Source: Actinobacteria bacterium UBA4719 (GTDB lineage Bacteria > Actinomycetota > Actinomycetes > Actinomycetales > Dermatophilaceae). From it: a DNA stretch of 17,330 bases. Location of the stretch: positions 47,473 through 64,802 of the forward strand of contig DHJN01000223.1 of NCBI GenBank assembly GCA_002404345.1. Direction: 5' to 3'. Under the pieces are notes generated by a model. It was given only the letters and a program-made list of their open reading frames with translations, searched no databases and was not told the origin of the DNA. Made by a program: the position numbers and the translations under genes. Every line of letters begins with the position of its first letter. Within the stretch, counting starts at the first letter, position 1. Shown in pieces: positions 1-8,304 of this stretch.

Positions 1-45
1 GGCACACCCACAGCCGGCACACCAGCAGCCGCCAAAAGCTGGTAG
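1..45 (+). CDS. ruvC: RuvC C-terminal tail (partial)
   Basis: Frame 1 is open from the left edge and reads GTPTAGTPAAAKSW before a TAG stop at 43-45. The piece is too short to recognise by itself. The call rests on context: it ends 3 bp before ruvA, and ruvC-ruvA-ruvB is the standard actinobacterial order. RuvC is the Holliday-junction endonuclease, and in this lineage its C-terminus commonly ends in a poorly conserved Ala/Thr/Pro-rich tail like this one. The catalytic domain lies outside the window. Confidence 0.6.
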   Translation, partial: GTPTAGTPAAAKSW

Positions 46-48
46 TCG

Positions 49-645
49 ATGATCGCCTCGGTGCGCGGAATGGTGCTCTCCACCGGTCTGGACTCCGCGG
101 TGATCGACGTCGGGGGAGTGGGTCTATTGTTGCACGTCACCGCAGGGACCGCTGCGTCCCTGCGTCCAGGTGCCGAGGCCCTGCTGGCAACAACTCTGGT
201 CGTTCGCGAAGAGTCCCTGACGCTCTACGGCTTCGCTGACGAGGACGAGCGGACGGTCTTTAACCTGGTCCAGACTGTCTCCGGCGTCGGACCGCGACTG
301 GCCTTGGCGATGTTGGCCATTCACGCTCCCGATGGGCTGCGCCGTGCTATAGGCGGTGGAGATCTGGTCGCGCTGACCAAGGTGCCCGGCATCGGCAAGA
401 AGGGCGCCGAGCGCATCGTGCTGGAGCTTCGCGACAAGATCGGTATTCCCTCTGGCGTCGCTGCGTCCACGACGCCATGGCTCGCGGAGGATGACGCGAC
501 CGCACAGGTACGCGACGCGTTGGTCGGCCTTGGGTGGTCGTCCAGGCAAGCCGAGGACGCTGTGGTCGCCGTCAGACCCGAAGCCGACGGCGGTTTGGAT
601 ACCTCGGCCCTGTTGCGTGCCGCCCTGCGGGAGCTGGGCCGGTGA
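49..645 (+). CDS. ruvA: Holliday junction branch migration protein RuvA
   Basis: RuvA binds the four-way Holliday junction and loads the RuvB motor for branch migration in recombination and repair. The 198-residue product has the family's normal length and three-part layout. An N-terminal OB-fold opens MIASVRG and runs to about residue 62. Two helix-hairpin-helix motifs follow, SGVGPR near 78-83 and VPGIGKK near 112-118. A small C-terminal domain from about 150 (residues [17 protein letters not shown]) contacts RuvB. The ATG is 3 bp after the ruvC stop and gives the canonical N-terminus; the only upstream purine stretch (AAAAGCTGG) is a weak ribosome site, so coupling to ruvC is likely. The stop overlaps the ruvB start. 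Nothing is missing. Confidence 0.97.
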   Translation: MIASVRGMVLSTGLDSAVIDVGGVGLLLHVTAGTAASLRPGAEALLATTLVVREESLTLYGFADEDERTVFNLVQTVSGVGPRLALAMLAIHAPDGLRRAIGGGDLVALTKVPGIGKKGAERIVLELRDKIGIPSGVAASTTPWLAEDDATAQVRDALVGLGWSSRQAEDAVVAVRPEADGGLDTSALLRAALRELGR

Positions 646-1805
646 CCGAATATTTCTCGGCCGCGCAAGACGGCAGCTCGTCGATCGATGACGATGACGA
701 GAAGCTTTCAATCGACGACAGAATCGACTCCTCGATCGAGGCCACGGCGCGAATCGTCGATGCCGGCGGCGATGACGACGAACGCAGGGTCGAAGCGGCA
801 CTGCGTCCCCGAAGGCTGAGCGAGTTCCCCGGCCAGACCCGGGTGTGCGACCAGCTGGCGCTCGTTCTCGAGGCTGCCAAACGTCGTGGCACCCCACCCG
901 ACCACGTGCTGTTGTCCGGACCTCCCGGTCTGGGCAAGACCACACTGGCCCTCATCGTCGCCGCCGAGCTCGAGCAGCCCATTCGGATCACCAGCGGCCC
1001 GGCGATTCAGCACGCCGGCGACCTGGCCTCAATCCTGTCCTCTTTAGCCGAGGGCGAGGTTCTCTTCCTCGACGAGATCCACCGGATGGCCCGTGCTGCC
1101 GAGGAGATGCTCTACCTGGCGATGGAGGACTTTCGCGTCGACGTGATCGTCGGCAAGGGCCCGGGGGCCACGGCGATTGCGCTGGAGCTACCGCCGTTCA
1201 CCGTGGTCGGCGCCACCACGCGTTCCGGCCTGCTGCCGGCCCCGTTGCGAGACCGCTTCGGGTTCACCGGGCACCTCGACTTCTACGCCGTCGCTGATCT
1301 GGTCCGCATCCTGCGGCGCTCCTGCGGGCTGCTGAGGGTTGAGGCCACCGATGCGGCCATTACCGAGATCGCGCGTCGATCACGGGGAACTCCCCGGATC
1401 GCCAACCGACTGTTGCGTCGGGTCCGGGACTGGGCGCAGGTCCATGGTCAGGGTGTGGCCGACATTGCAGCCGCGCACGCCGCGCTGGCCCTGTTCGACG
1501 TCGACGACCGCGGCCTGGACCGACTGGACCGTGCGGTGCTGGAGGCCTTGTGTCGCCGGTTCGGTGGTGGTCCCGTCGGCCTGAGCACGCTCGCTGTTGC
1601 GGTTGGCGAGGAGTCGGAGACCGTCGAGACCGTCGCCGAGCCGTTCCTGGTGCGTGAGGGCTTCATGATCCGCACCCCGCGCGGCCGGGCCGCAGCGCCG
1701 TTGGCCTGGCAACATCTCGGGCTGACTCCACCTCCACCGGAACTGCGAACCCCGCAGGCCTGGCCCTTGCCGCTCGGCGACGGGGACGGACGCTTCGGCG
1801 GCTGA
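642..1805 (+). CDS. ruvB: Holliday junction branch migration helicase RuvB
   Basis: RuvB is the AAA+ ring ATPase that pumps DNA through RuvA-bound Holliday junctions. The GTG at 642 overlaps the ruvA stop (GTGA) and has GGGAG at 629-633, 8 bp upstream; a longer open frame from 534 lies inside ruvA and is rejected. The product is 387 residues. Walker A GPPGLGKT is at 93-100, Walker B LFLDEIH at 141-147, sensor 1 GATTRSG near 190-196, and the arginine finger is in LRDRFG near 202-207. A C-terminal winged helix follows. The core starts at [15 protein letters not shown] (about 51), so about 50 residues precede it. That leader is unusually acidic ([13 protein letters not shown] and GGDDDERR) and longer than the roughly 20-25 residues I would expect in RuvB. 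The catalytic core appears complete. Confidence 0.97.
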   Translation: MTEYFSAAQDGSSSIDDDDEKLSIDDRIDSSIEATARIVDAGGDDDERRVEAALRPRRLSEFPGQTRVCDQLALVLEAAKRRGTPPDHVLLSGPPGLGKTTLALIVAAELEQPIRITSGPAIQHAGDLASILSSLAEGEVLFLDEIHRMARAAEEMLYLAMEDFRVDVIVGKGPGATAIALELPPFTVVGATTRSGLLPAPLRDRFGFTGHLDFYAVADLVRILRRSCGLLRVEATDAAITEIARRSRGTPRIANRLLRRVRDWAQVHGQGVADIAAAHAALALFDVDDRGLDRLDRAVLEALCRRFGGGPVGLSTLAVAVGEESETVETVAEPFLVREGFMIRTPRGRAAAPLAWQHLGLTPPPPELRTPQAWPLPLGDGDGRFGG

Positions 1806-1853
1806 CCCGGCATACCGGCCTGATCACATTCGGGTCGGATGGGGCGCGGTACG

Positions 1854-1883
1854 TTGGTTCCTCCGGCGTGGCTCACCTAGACT
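1854..1883 (+). promoter_or_regulatory. Candidate promoter of yajC-secD-secF-apt
   Basis: In the 168-bp gap after ruvB, TTGGTT (1854-1859) and TAGACT (1878-1883) are separated by 18 bp, a normal spacing for a housekeeping sigma factor. The -10 matches the actinobacterial TANNNT pattern and is identical to hexamers before rel and before the minus-strand cyclophilin gene. Transcription would start near 1890, giving an untranslated leader of about 85 nt before yajC. No strong terminator for ruvB was seen in the gap, so readthrough from the ruv genes is possible. This is inferred from sequence only. Confidence 0.5.
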
Positions 1884-1973
1884 CATCCGGACGCTTCGGC
1901 TTGCGCCGTGGCTCTTTGCGTGTCCAGATCATTCCGCGGACGCGCCTGCCATCACTTCCATAAGGATTGACTC

Positions 1974-2339
1974 ATGTCTTCGCTTGTCGCGGCTGCAACA
2001 TCGAGTGGCGGATCCAGCAACCTGCTGATCTTCGCGTTGCCCCTGCTGTTGATCGGGTTCATGTTCATCACCCAGCGACGCCGGACGAAGGAAACGCAGA
2101 GGTTGCAGTCCACCTTGGCCGTCGGCGAAGAGGTGACGACCACCTCGGGCCTCCTCGGCCGAATCACGGCGCTCGACGACGAGATCGCGACCCTTGAGGT
2201 CAGCCCCGGCGTGAGCATCCGTTTCAACCGCCGCGCCATCGCCGGTCCCGCGCCCACTGCATTAGCATCGCCCACTACGTCAGCATCGAGCGAGTCGCAG
2301 ACCGACGAAGCCTCGGATCCGACGCGCCCCACCGACTAG
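1974..2339 (+). CDS. yajC: Preprotein translocase subunit YajC
   Basis: YajC is a small single-pass membrane protein that associates with SecD and SecF to support SecYEG-driven export. The 121-residue product has one hydrophobic helix at about 16-33 (NLLIFALPLLLIGFMFI), then a basic stop-transfer stretch TQRRRTKE. The conserved cytoplasmic domain follows, with VGEEVTTTSGLLGRITAL near 50-67 and the later SPGVSIRFNRRAI. The tail from about 92 is Ser/Thr/Ala-rich and likely disordered. AAGGA at 1962-1966 lies 7 bp before the ATG and fixes the start. The stop codon overlaps the ribosome site of secD, indicating tight translational linkage. Length and location directly upstream of secD are typical. 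Confidence 0.95.
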   Translation: MSSLVAAATSSGGSSNLLIFALPLLLIGFMFITQRRRTKETQRLQSTLAVGEEVTTTSGLLGRITALDDEIATLEVSPGVSIRFNRRAIAGPAPTALASPTTSASSESQTDEASDPTRPTD

Positions 2340-2348
2340 GACATCCCT

Positions 2349-4145
2349 GTGGCAATCAACTCGCGCAATCGTGGGCCCTTGCGCACACTGGCCGTGCTCG
2401 CAGTGATCGTGTTCGGTCTCTACGGTCTGTTGGCCGCAGTCAGCACCTGGGGCGAGGCTCAGCGCACCCCGAAGCTCGGTCTCGACCTTGAGGGCGGCAC
2501 TCAGCTGATCCTCCAGCCCAAGCTCGTCGGCGACCAGCAGATCAACGAAGGCCAGGTCCAGAAGGCGGTCGACATCATCCGCCAGCGGGTGGACGGATCG
2601 GGTGTTGCCGAGGCCGAGGTCACCACCCAGGGTGGTGGCAACATCGTGGTCTCCCTGCCGGGTAGCCCCGACAAGGCCACCATCGCCTCGCTGCAGAAGT
2701 CCTCGCAGCTACGTTTCCGCGCAGTCCTCTTCGTGGGTTCAGCCGCGCCGACACCGACTCGCACGCCAACCGGCAAGTCGACGGCCCCAGCCACGAGCAA
2801 GCCCACGGGCCCCGCCACCAGCAAGCCGACGGCCCCAGGCTCCAGCAAGCCCAAGCCCACCGCCACCGGCGCGGCGACGACCGCTCCCAAGTCGGGTTTT
2901 CCTCAGGCCCTGGCTGCAGCCACGAAGCCGGCGCCAACCCCCAAGCCCCGGGTCACGGCGCCTGCAGCCAAGCCCACAGCCCCTGCTGCCAAGCCCAAGG
3001 ACGCGAGCGACCCGGCGTGGATCACCAAGGCTGTCGAGAAGGCCTACACCACACTGGACTGTCACAACGCCAGGCAGGTCGAGGCCATCGTCGACGACCC
3101 AACCAAGCCGATGGTGACCTGCTCGACTGACGGTCAGGCCAAGTACATCCTCGGCCCCGCAGAGGTGCAGGGCTCCGAGATCACCAACGCCACCTCAGGT
3201 CTGCAGCAGACGTCGGGCGGTGCCACTGGCATCTACGAAGTCCGACTCAACTTCAACTCCACCGGCACCAAGGCGTTTGGCGACGTGACCTCACGCCTCG
3301 TGTCATTGCCGACCCCGCGCAACCAGTTCGGCATCGTGCTTGACAACCAGGTGATCTCGGCTCCGGTCACCCAGTCGGCCATCACCGCCGGCAACCCGAG
3401 CATCACGGGCAGCTTCACCGCCGCGAGCGCCAAGGTACTGGCGGACCAGCTCAAGTTCGGCGCACTGCCCATGTCCTTCTCGCTGCAGACCCGTGATGAC
3501 ATCAGTCCCCAGCTCGGCGGCGACCAGCTCAGTCGGGGGCTGCTCGCCGGCGCCATCGGTCTGCTGCTCGTCGTGGTCTACTCGCTGTTCCAGTACCGCG
3601 TGCTGGGGCTGGTGACCGTCAGCTCGTTGCTCATCGCCTCGGCACTGACGTATGGGGCGGTCACGCTGTTCGGCTGGTCCCACGGGTTCCGGCTGACCAT
3701 GGCCGGCGTCACAGGTCTGATCGTCTCGATCGGTATCACCGCCGACTCCTTCATCTTGTACTTCGAGCGTGTGCGTGACGAGGTCCGCGACGGGCGAGCG
3801 CTCCTGGCAGCAGTGGAGACAGGCTGGGCTCGCGCACGACGCACGATCCTGATCTCGGACGCGGTCAACTTCCTGGCCGCGGTCGTCCTGTACCTGCTGG
3901 CAGCCAGCAATGTCCGCGGGTTTGCGTTCACACTGATGGTGACCACGGTCATTGACATCGTCGTGGTGATGCTGTTCACCCACCCGCTGCTGTCGATCCT
4001 GGCCAACACCAGGTTCTTTGGTGAGGGGCACAAGTGGTCCGGTCTGGATCCGGAGCGCCTGGGGGCCAAGTTCGTCAGCTATGTCGGGCGCGGTCGAGTC
4101 ACGATTGCCGCGCGGCGCGCCGCGACCGAGGGGAACCAGTCATGA
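2349..4145 (+). CDS. secD: Protein translocase subunit SecD
   Basis: SecD, with SecF, uses the proton gradient to help pull exported proteins through the Sec channel. The GTG start has AGGA at 2338-2341, 7 bp upstream. The 598-residue protein has a first membrane helix at about 14-33, then the signature LGLDLEGGTQL at 43-53 and the large extracytoplasmic P1 region. Five more helices fall at about 396-415, 418-440, 449-473, 500-519 and 524-549. The conserved motif in the fourth helix reads GITADSFILYFERVRDE; Asp466 sits where SecDF proton-relay aspartates lie. Within P1, residues about 131-218 form a Pro/Ala/Thr/Lys-rich low-complexity segment (repeats of SKPTAP type) that splits the domain. 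The stop overlaps the secF start (ATGA). Confidence 0.97.
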   Translation: MAINSRNRGPLRTLAVLAVIVFGLYGLLAAVSTWGEAQRTPKLGLDLEGGTQLILQPKLVGDQQINEGQVQKAVDIIRQRVDGSGVAEAEVTTQGGGNIVVSLPGSPDKATIASLQKSSQLRFRAVLFVGSAAPTPTRTPTGKSTAPATSKPTGPATSKPTAPGSSKPKPTATGAATTAPKSGFPQALAAATKPAPTPKPRVTAPAAKPTAPAAKPKDASDPAWITKAVEKAYTTLDCHNARQVEAIVDDPTKPMVTCSTDGQAKYILGPAEVQGSEITNATSGLQQTSGGATGIYEVRLNFNSTGTKAFGDVTSRLVSLPTPRNQFGIVLDNQVISAPVTQSAITAGNPSITGSFTAASAKVLADQLKFGALPMSFSLQTRDDISPQLGGDQLSRGLLAGAIGLLLVVVYSLFQYRVLGLVTVSSLLIASALTYGAVTLFGWSHGFRLTMAGVTGLIVSIGITADSFILYFERVRDEVRDGRALLAAVETGWARARRTILISDAVNFLAAVVLYLLAASNVRGFAFTLMVTTVIDIVVVMLFTHPLLSILANTRFFGEGHKWSGLDPERLGAKFVSYVGRGRVTIAARRAATEGNQS

Positions 4146-5308
4146 GCAGCTTCGCCCAGTTCGGTAACAACCTCTACAGTGGCAAGCGCTCGATCGACTT
4201 CGTGGGTCGCCAGAAGACCTGGTACGCCGTGTCGGCCGTCCTGATCGTCCTGGCCGCGATCGGTCTGCTCGGGCGCCACCTGAATGTCGGCCTGGAGTTC
4301 CGGGGAGGCTCTGAGTTCCGGGTCTCCTCGGTCACCAACATCGACAGCTTCGAGGCCCGTGGCAAGAAGGCCGTCGGCACCCTGGACACCGGTTCCGATG
4401 TCGTCGTCACCAAGATCGGCACCAACACCGTCCGGATCCAGACCGAGAAGTTCCAGAACGACCTGACCGACAAGGTCAAGACCGCTCTCGCCAACGAGTT
4501 CAAGGTCGGCGAGAACAAGATCACCGCCTCCACGATCGGCGCGTCCTGGGGCGCCTCGGTCAGCCAGAAGGCCATCACGGCACTCATCTGGTTCCTGGTT
4601 CTGGTGTCGCTGGTTCTGGCGCTCTACTTCCGCACCTGGAAAATGTCCCTAGCGGCATTGATTGCTCTGGTGCACGACCTCGTCATCACCGTCGGCATCT
4701 ACGCCTTGGCCGGCTTCGAGGTCACCCCGGCATCGGTGATCGGCTTCCTGACGATCCTGGGCTACTCGCTGTACGACACCGTCGTGGTCTTTGACAAGGT
4801 TCGGGAGAACACCATGGCGGCGGCCGGGAGCGGTCGACTGTCCTTCTCGCAAGCCGCCAACCAAGCGGTCAACCAGACACTGGTCCGCTCGATCAACACC
4901 TCGGTGGTGGCCCTGCTGCCGGTCGCGTCCATCCTGTTCATCGGGTTCTTCCTGCTCGGGCCAGGCACGCTGCTCGACCTCAGCCTCGCGCTGTTCGTGG
5001 GAATCGCCGTCGGCACCTACTCCTCGATCTTCATCGCTACCCCGGTGCTCGCCGATCTGCGCGAGCGAGAGCCGGTCATGCAGGAGCTCAAGAAGCGGGC
5101 CATCCGTTACCAGAGCGCCAAAGTCCGTGAGAAGAGCACTGTTCTCGCTGTCGGCGACCCGTTGTCGCACCAGGGCGACGCAGGCGTCCAGGACTCCGGG
5201 CCCGCAGCCGGCGGAAGCAGCACCTCAGCCCGCGGACGGACCCTGCACCCCTACGTGCAGACCGGACCACGCAACCAGCCAAAACGCCCGCCAAAGTCGA
5301 AGCGCTGA
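4142..5308 (+). CDS. secF: Protein translocase subunit SecF
   Basis: SecF is the membrane partner of SecD. The ATG at 4142 overlaps the secD stop, with GAGGGG at 4128-4133, 8 bp upstream; a longer frame from 4034 lies inside secD and is rejected. The 388-residue product has a first helix at about 28-44, the signature GLEFRGGSEFRV at 50-61, and a short periplasmic domain. Five more helices lie between about 144 and 305. The fourth-helix motif LGYSLYDTVVVFDKVREN (about 206-223) is the SecF equivalent of the proton-relay motif. The C-terminus from about 312 is a hydrophilic, probably cytoplasmic tail ending very basic (PKRPPKSKR). The stop overlaps apt in the form TGATG. Confidence 0.96.
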   Translation: MSSFAQFGNNLYSGKRSIDFVGRQKTWYAVSAVLIVLAAIGLLGRHLNVGLEFRGGSEFRVSSVTNIDSFEARGKKAVGTLDTGSDVVVTKIGTNTVRIQTEKFQNDLTDKVKTALANEFKVGENKITASTIGASWGASVSQKAITALIWFLVLVSLVLALYFRTWKMSLAALIALVHDLVITVGIYALAGFEVTPASVIGFLTILGYSLYDTVVVFDKVRENTMAAAGSGRLSFSQAANQAVNQTLVRSINTSVVALLPVASILFIGFFLLGPGTLLDLSLALFVGIAVGTYSSIFIATPVLADLREREPVMQELKKRAIRYQSAKVREKSTVLAVGDPLSHQGDAGVQDSGPAAGGSSTSARGRTLHPYVQTGPRNQPKRPPKSKR

Positions 5309-5895
5309 TGGGCGCGGTGCCATTAAACGCAGCGCCCTCGAACCCGGCGCCCCTGAGCCCGGCGCCCCTGACTGCGCCGATCGGTGAGGTCGTCGCCAGT
5401 CGCCTTCGCGACATTCCGGACTTTCCCGTTCCAGGGGTGACCTTCAAGGACTTCACACCGCTGCTGAGCGACGGCCCCGCCCTGCGGGCCGTGGTGCAGG
5501 ACATCTCACGCCGGTACGCCGGCCGTGTGGACGTCGTCGTCGGCATCGAGGCGCGCGGCTTCATCCTCGGTTCCGCAGTTGCCTATGAGCTCGGCATCGG
5601 CTTCGTTCCGGTCCGCAAGGCGGGCAAGCTTCCCGGCCTGACACACAGTGCCGAGTACGACCTGGAGTACGGCAGCGCCGCCATCGAGGTCCACGCCGAT
5701 GCGTTCGCCGGTCGCGCGCGGGCACTGGTCATGGATGACGTCCTGGCCACCGGCGGAACGGCCGAAGCGACCTGTGCACTGATCGAGCAGGCCGGGGCCA
5801 GTGTCGAGGCGGTCGAAGTGGTTCTGGAGCTGTATTTCCTCAACGGTCGAAGCAAGCTGGCTGGTCGCACGGTCCACGCGATGCTCTCGCTCTAA
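5308..5895 (+). CDS. apt: Adenine phosphoribosyltransferase
   Basis: Apt converts adenine and PRPP to AMP in purine salvage. The 195-residue product matches the type I phosphoribosyltransferase fold: IPDFPVPGVTFKDFTPLL at 36-53, GIEARGFILGSAVA at 79-92, VPVRKAGKLPG at 100-110, and the PRPP-binding loop VMDDVLATGGTA at 141-152. The ATG overlaps the secF stop (TGATG), so translation is probably coupled; no strong ribosome site is visible. Residues 1-25 form an extra Ala/Pro leader (PAPLSPAPL) encoded partly by a 15-bp repeat, so the functional protein may begin effectively near residue 24. In actinobacteria apt commonly sits between secF and rel, as here. Confidence 0.96.
   Translation: MGAVPLNAAPSNPAPLSPAPLTAPIGEVVASRLRDIPDFPVPGVTFKDFTPLLSDGPALRAVVQDISRRYAGRVDVVVGIEARGFILGSAVAYELGIGFVPVRKAGKLPGLTHSAEYDLEYGSAAIEVHADAFAGRARALVMDDVLATGGTAEATCALIEQAGASVEAVEVVLELYFLNGRSKLAGRTVHAMLSL
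5343..5371 (+). repeat. Two-copy 15-bp direct repeat in apt leader
   Basis: CCCGGCGCCCCTGA occurs at 5343-5356 and again at 5358-5371, a period of 15 bp. It encodes the repeated PAPLS/PAPLT of the Apt N-terminus. Being a multiple of three, copy-number change would not shift the frame. Confidence 0.8.
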
Positions 5896-5901
5896 GGCCC
5901 G

Positions 5902-5907
5902 TAGACT
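5902..5907 (+). promoter_or_regulatory. Leaderless-type -10 box for rel
   Basis: TAGACT at 5902-5907 is followed by six bases and then the rel ATG at 5914. This is the geometry of actinobacterial leaderless promoters, where transcription starts at the first base of the start codon. No Shine-Dalgarno is properly placed before this ATG: the nearest AAGG (5894-5897) is 16 bp away. No good -35 is visible. The same hexamer precedes yajC and the cyclophilin gene. It would give rel a promoter independent of the apt readthrough transcript. Confidence 0.5.
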
Positions 5908-5913
5908 TCACCA

Positions 5914-6591
5914 ATGAGCGAGGAGATCGTGACGGGCGTCCCCGGCATGATGACGCCTCCGACGCCTGCCCAGCCGCCCGGTCCCGTCCCCACGTCCTCC
6001 CGGGTCCGGGCCAGGTTCGCACGCTTCGGTGGGCCACGCACGGACACCAACCCGGTGCTCGAGCCGCTGCTGCATACCGTTCGGTCCTCGCATCCCAAAG
6101 CCGACCTGGCGATCATCGAGCGGGCCTACGCCGTGGCCGAAAAGGCTCACCGGGGACAGCTGCGCAAGAGTGGTGACCCATATATCACCCACCCGCTGGC
6201 CGTCACCACGATCCTGGCCGAGCTCGGGATGACCCCGGACACGTTGGCAGCCGCCCTGCTCCACGACACGGTGGAGGACACGCCATACAGCCTGGAGTCC
6301 CTGACCCGTGACTTCGGTGAAGAGATCGCCATGCTCGTCGACGGCGTGACCAAGCTCGACAAGGTGACCTACGGGGAGGCAGCGCAGGCCGAGACGGTCC
6401 GCAAGATGGTCGTGGCGATGGCTCGCGACATCCGTGTCCTGGTGATCAAGCTGGCCGACCGTCTGCACAACGCCCGCACGTGGCGCTATGTCTCAGAGGC
6501 GTCGGCCCAGCGCAAGGCCCGTGAGACGCTTGGAGATCTATGCGCCGCTGGCCCACCGCCTGGGTATGAACACCATCAAGTGGGAGCTTGA
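5914..6591 (+). CDS. Rel N-terminal fragment: ppGpp hydrolase (HD) domain
   Basis: This is the part of rel readable without correction from the ATG. Residues 1-206 are genuine Rel sequence, with a Pro-rich leader (about 14-27) and then the HD domain with its metal and catalytic residues (H93, H117, D118, D182, N186). After ARETL the frame is lost at the extra G of 6532-6533, and the last 19 residues ([19 protein letters not shown]) are out of frame before the stop. If the frameshift is real, the product would be a truncated HD domain without synthetase. Confidence 0.6.
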   Translation: MSEEIVTGVPGMMTPPTPAQPPGPVPTSSRVRARFARFGGPRTDTNPVLEPLLHTVRSSHPKADLAIIERAYAVAEKAHRGQLRKSGDPYITHPLAVTTILAELGMTPDTLAAALLHDTVEDTPYSLESLTRDFGEEIAMLVDGVTKLDKVTYGEAAQAETVRKMVVAMARDIRVLVIKLADRLHNARTWRYVSEASAQRKARETLGDLCAAGPPPGYEHHQVGA

Positions 6592-7197
6592 GGACCTGTC
6601 CTTCGCGACCCTCTACCCCAAGGTCTACGACGAGATCGTGCGACTGGTGGCCGAGCGTGCCCCCGCCAGGGAGGAGTATCTCGCCGAGCGTGCGCGAGTA
6701 CAGGTCAAGGCCGACCTGGACGGCGGCCCGGATCAAGGCCGCTGGTGACCGGCAGGCCCAAGCACTACTACTCCGTCTACCAGAAGATGATCGTGCGCGG
6801 CCGTGACTTCGACGAGATCTACGACCTGGTCGCGGTGCGGGTGCTGGTGGACTCGATGCGTGACTGCTACGCCGTGCTTGGGTGCCTTGCATGCGCGCTG
6901 GAACCCCGTCCCCGGGCGTTTCAAGGACTACATCGCGATGCCCAAGTTCAACATGTACCAGTCGCTGCACACCACCGTGATGGGTCCGCTGGGCCGGCCG
7001 GTCGAGATCCAGATCCGCACCCACACGATGCACCGTCGCGCCGAGTACGGTGTGGCGGCGCACTGGAAGTACAAGGAAGATCGCCCCGCGTGAGGCCACC
7101 GCGACCGGCACATGGCGGCGCATGAGGGCGATGTCGGGTCCGGTGAACGACATGGCGTGGCTGCGCCAGCTGCTCGACTGGCAGCGCGAGATCGTCC

Positions 7198-8304
7198 GAC
7201 CCGGGCGAGTTCCTGGACTCGCTGCGTTTCGAGATCAGCGCGAACGAGGTCTACGTCTTCACCCCCAAGGGGTCTGTCGTGGCGCTGCCGGCCGGCTCGA
7301 CAACGGTGGACTTCGCCTACGCCGTGCACACAGAGGTCGGTCACCACTGCATCGGCGGCCGGGTCAACGGGCGACTTGTCCCGCTCGAGAGCCCGTTGGA
7401 GAACGGCGACGTCGTCGAGATCCTGACCTCCAAGGCGGAGGGGGCCGGGCCCTCACGCGACTGGCTGACGTTCGTCAAGAGCCCACGGGCGCGCAACAAG
7501 ATCCGTCAGTGGTTCTCCAAGGAACGTCGCGAAGAGGCCGTGGACGTCGGCAAGGACGCCATTGCCAAAGCGATGCGCAAGCAGGGTCTGCCACTCCAGC
7601 GCCTGATGACCCATGACACCCTCACCGGTCTCGCCGGCGAGCTGCGCTACCCCGACATCTCCAGCCTGTATGCCGCGGTGGGCGACGGCCATGTGTCCGC
7701 CCAGCATGTTGTGGGCCGTCTGGTGACGTCCCTGGGCGGTGAGGAGGGCGCGAGCGAGGACCTTGCCGAAGCCACCACACCGTCGTCCCCGCTGCCGCGC
7801 CCACGCAACAACGACCCCGGTGTCGTGGTTGTCGGCGCGGGTGACGTGTGGGTCAAGCTGGCACGGTGTTGCACACCGGTTCCGGGTGACCCCATCATCG
7901 GTTTCGTCACCAGGGGCAGCGGTGTCTCAGTGCACCGCTCGGACTGCACCAATGCCGAGTCCCTGCTCTCGCAACCCGATCGGCTGATCGAGGTTGAATG
8001 GGCCCCGTCGGCGGCAAGCGTGTTCCTGGTACAGCTGCAGGTCGAGGCGCTTGACCGCAGCGGACTGCTGTCGGACGTCACGCGTGTCCTCTCCGACCAG
8101 CATGTGAACATCCTCTCGGCCAGCGTGCACACCTCGCGTGACCGGGTGGCACTGTCCCGGTTCACCTTCGAGATGGGCGACCCGGGACATCTCGACCATG
8201 TGATCCAGGCCGTGCGCAAGATCGACGGGGTGTTCGACGTCTACCGCATCACCGGCGGCAAGTCGACCGACAAGTCGGCGCGGTCCGACCAACCGCCGAG
8301 CTAA
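7198..8304 (+). CDS. Rel C-terminal fragment: TGS, linker and ACT domains
   Basis: From the last frameshift (7196-7197) the original frame is restored and open to the TAA at 8304. It begins [21 protein letters not shown] and contains TGS, the helical and Cys regions, and the ACT domain ([19 protein letters not shown]). The first possible start in this frame after the break is GTG at 7279, which would cut into TGS, so this is unlikely to be an independent gene. It is listed because an automatic annotation would report it separately. The stop lies within a 4-bp overlap with the convergent DUF349 gene. Confidence 0.5.
   Translation, partial: DPGEFLDSLRFEISANEVYVFTPKGSVVALPAGSTTVDFAYAVHTEVGHHCIGGRVNGRLVPLESPLENGDVVEILTSKAEGAGPSRDWLTFVKSPRARNKIRQWFSKERREEAVDVGKDAIAKAMRKQGLPLQRLMTHDTLTGLAGELRYPDISSLYAAVGDGHVSAQHVVGRLVTSLGGEEGASEDLAEATTPSSPLPRPRNNDPGVVVVGAGDVWVKLARCCTPVPGDPIIGFVTRGSGVSVHRSDCTNAESLLSQPDRLIEVEWAPSAASVFLVQLQVEALDRSGLLSDVTRVLSDQHVNILSASVHTSRDRVALSRFTFEMGDPGHLDHVIQAVRKIDGVFDVYRITGGKSTDKSARSDQPPS

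Larger units (their letters stand above)
5914..8304 (+). pseudogene. relA: Bifunctional (p)ppGpp synthetase/hydrolase Rel, frameshifted
   Basis: Rel makes and degrades the alarmone (p)ppGpp in the stringent response. The whole gene is recognisable in order: HD hydrolase (H93, HDTVED at 117-122, [10 protein letters not shown]), synthetase (GRPKHYYSVYQKM and [11 protein letters not shown]), TGS ([18 protein letters not shown]), a Cys-containing stretch ([14 protein letters not shown]) and a C-terminal ACT domain. RFKD is the motif associated with bifunctional Rel enzymes rather than synthetase-only RelA. The reading frame, however, advances by one base six times: near 6532, 6722-6726, 6744-6745, 6880-6882, 7084-7087 and 7196-7197. 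Each is explained by one extra G or C. Removing six bases would give an uninterrupted protein of about 794 residues, close to normal. Conservation on both sides of each break is high, so sequence or assembly error is more likely than old decay. Confidence 0.9.

Noticed and set aside
124..945. Long minus-strand open frames opposite ruvA, ruvB, secD and hisS (up to 534 codons)
   Set aside because: They are antisense shadows in high-GC DNA. They have no recognisable motifs, no ribosome sites, and lie opposite genes with clear conserved domains.
1787..1900. 13-bp direct repeat CGGACGCTTCGGC at 1787-1799 and 1888-1900 flanking the ruvB-yajC gap
   Set aside because: Only two copies of a GC-rich word, one in the ruvB coding end. 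No element lies between them and there is no sign of an attachment site or transposon.
1806..1973. Rho-independent terminator after ruvB
   Set aside because: Only a 4-bp CCGG-CATA-CCGG stem was seen, with no T-run.
4034..4141. Longer secF starting at 4034
   Set aside because: It lies wholly within the secD coding region in another frame; ATG 4142 has a good ribosome site and matches family N-termini.
6688..6708. Additional compensated indels in rel around the stretch after EEYLAE
   Set aside because: The segment can be read as three extra bases relative to remembered relatives, but frame is kept and natural variation explains it equally well.
6880..6882. Programmed ribosomal frameshifting in rel
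   Set aside because: There are six separate shifts without slippery heptamers or a common signal. Programmed shifting does not occur in such series, so indels are the better explanation.
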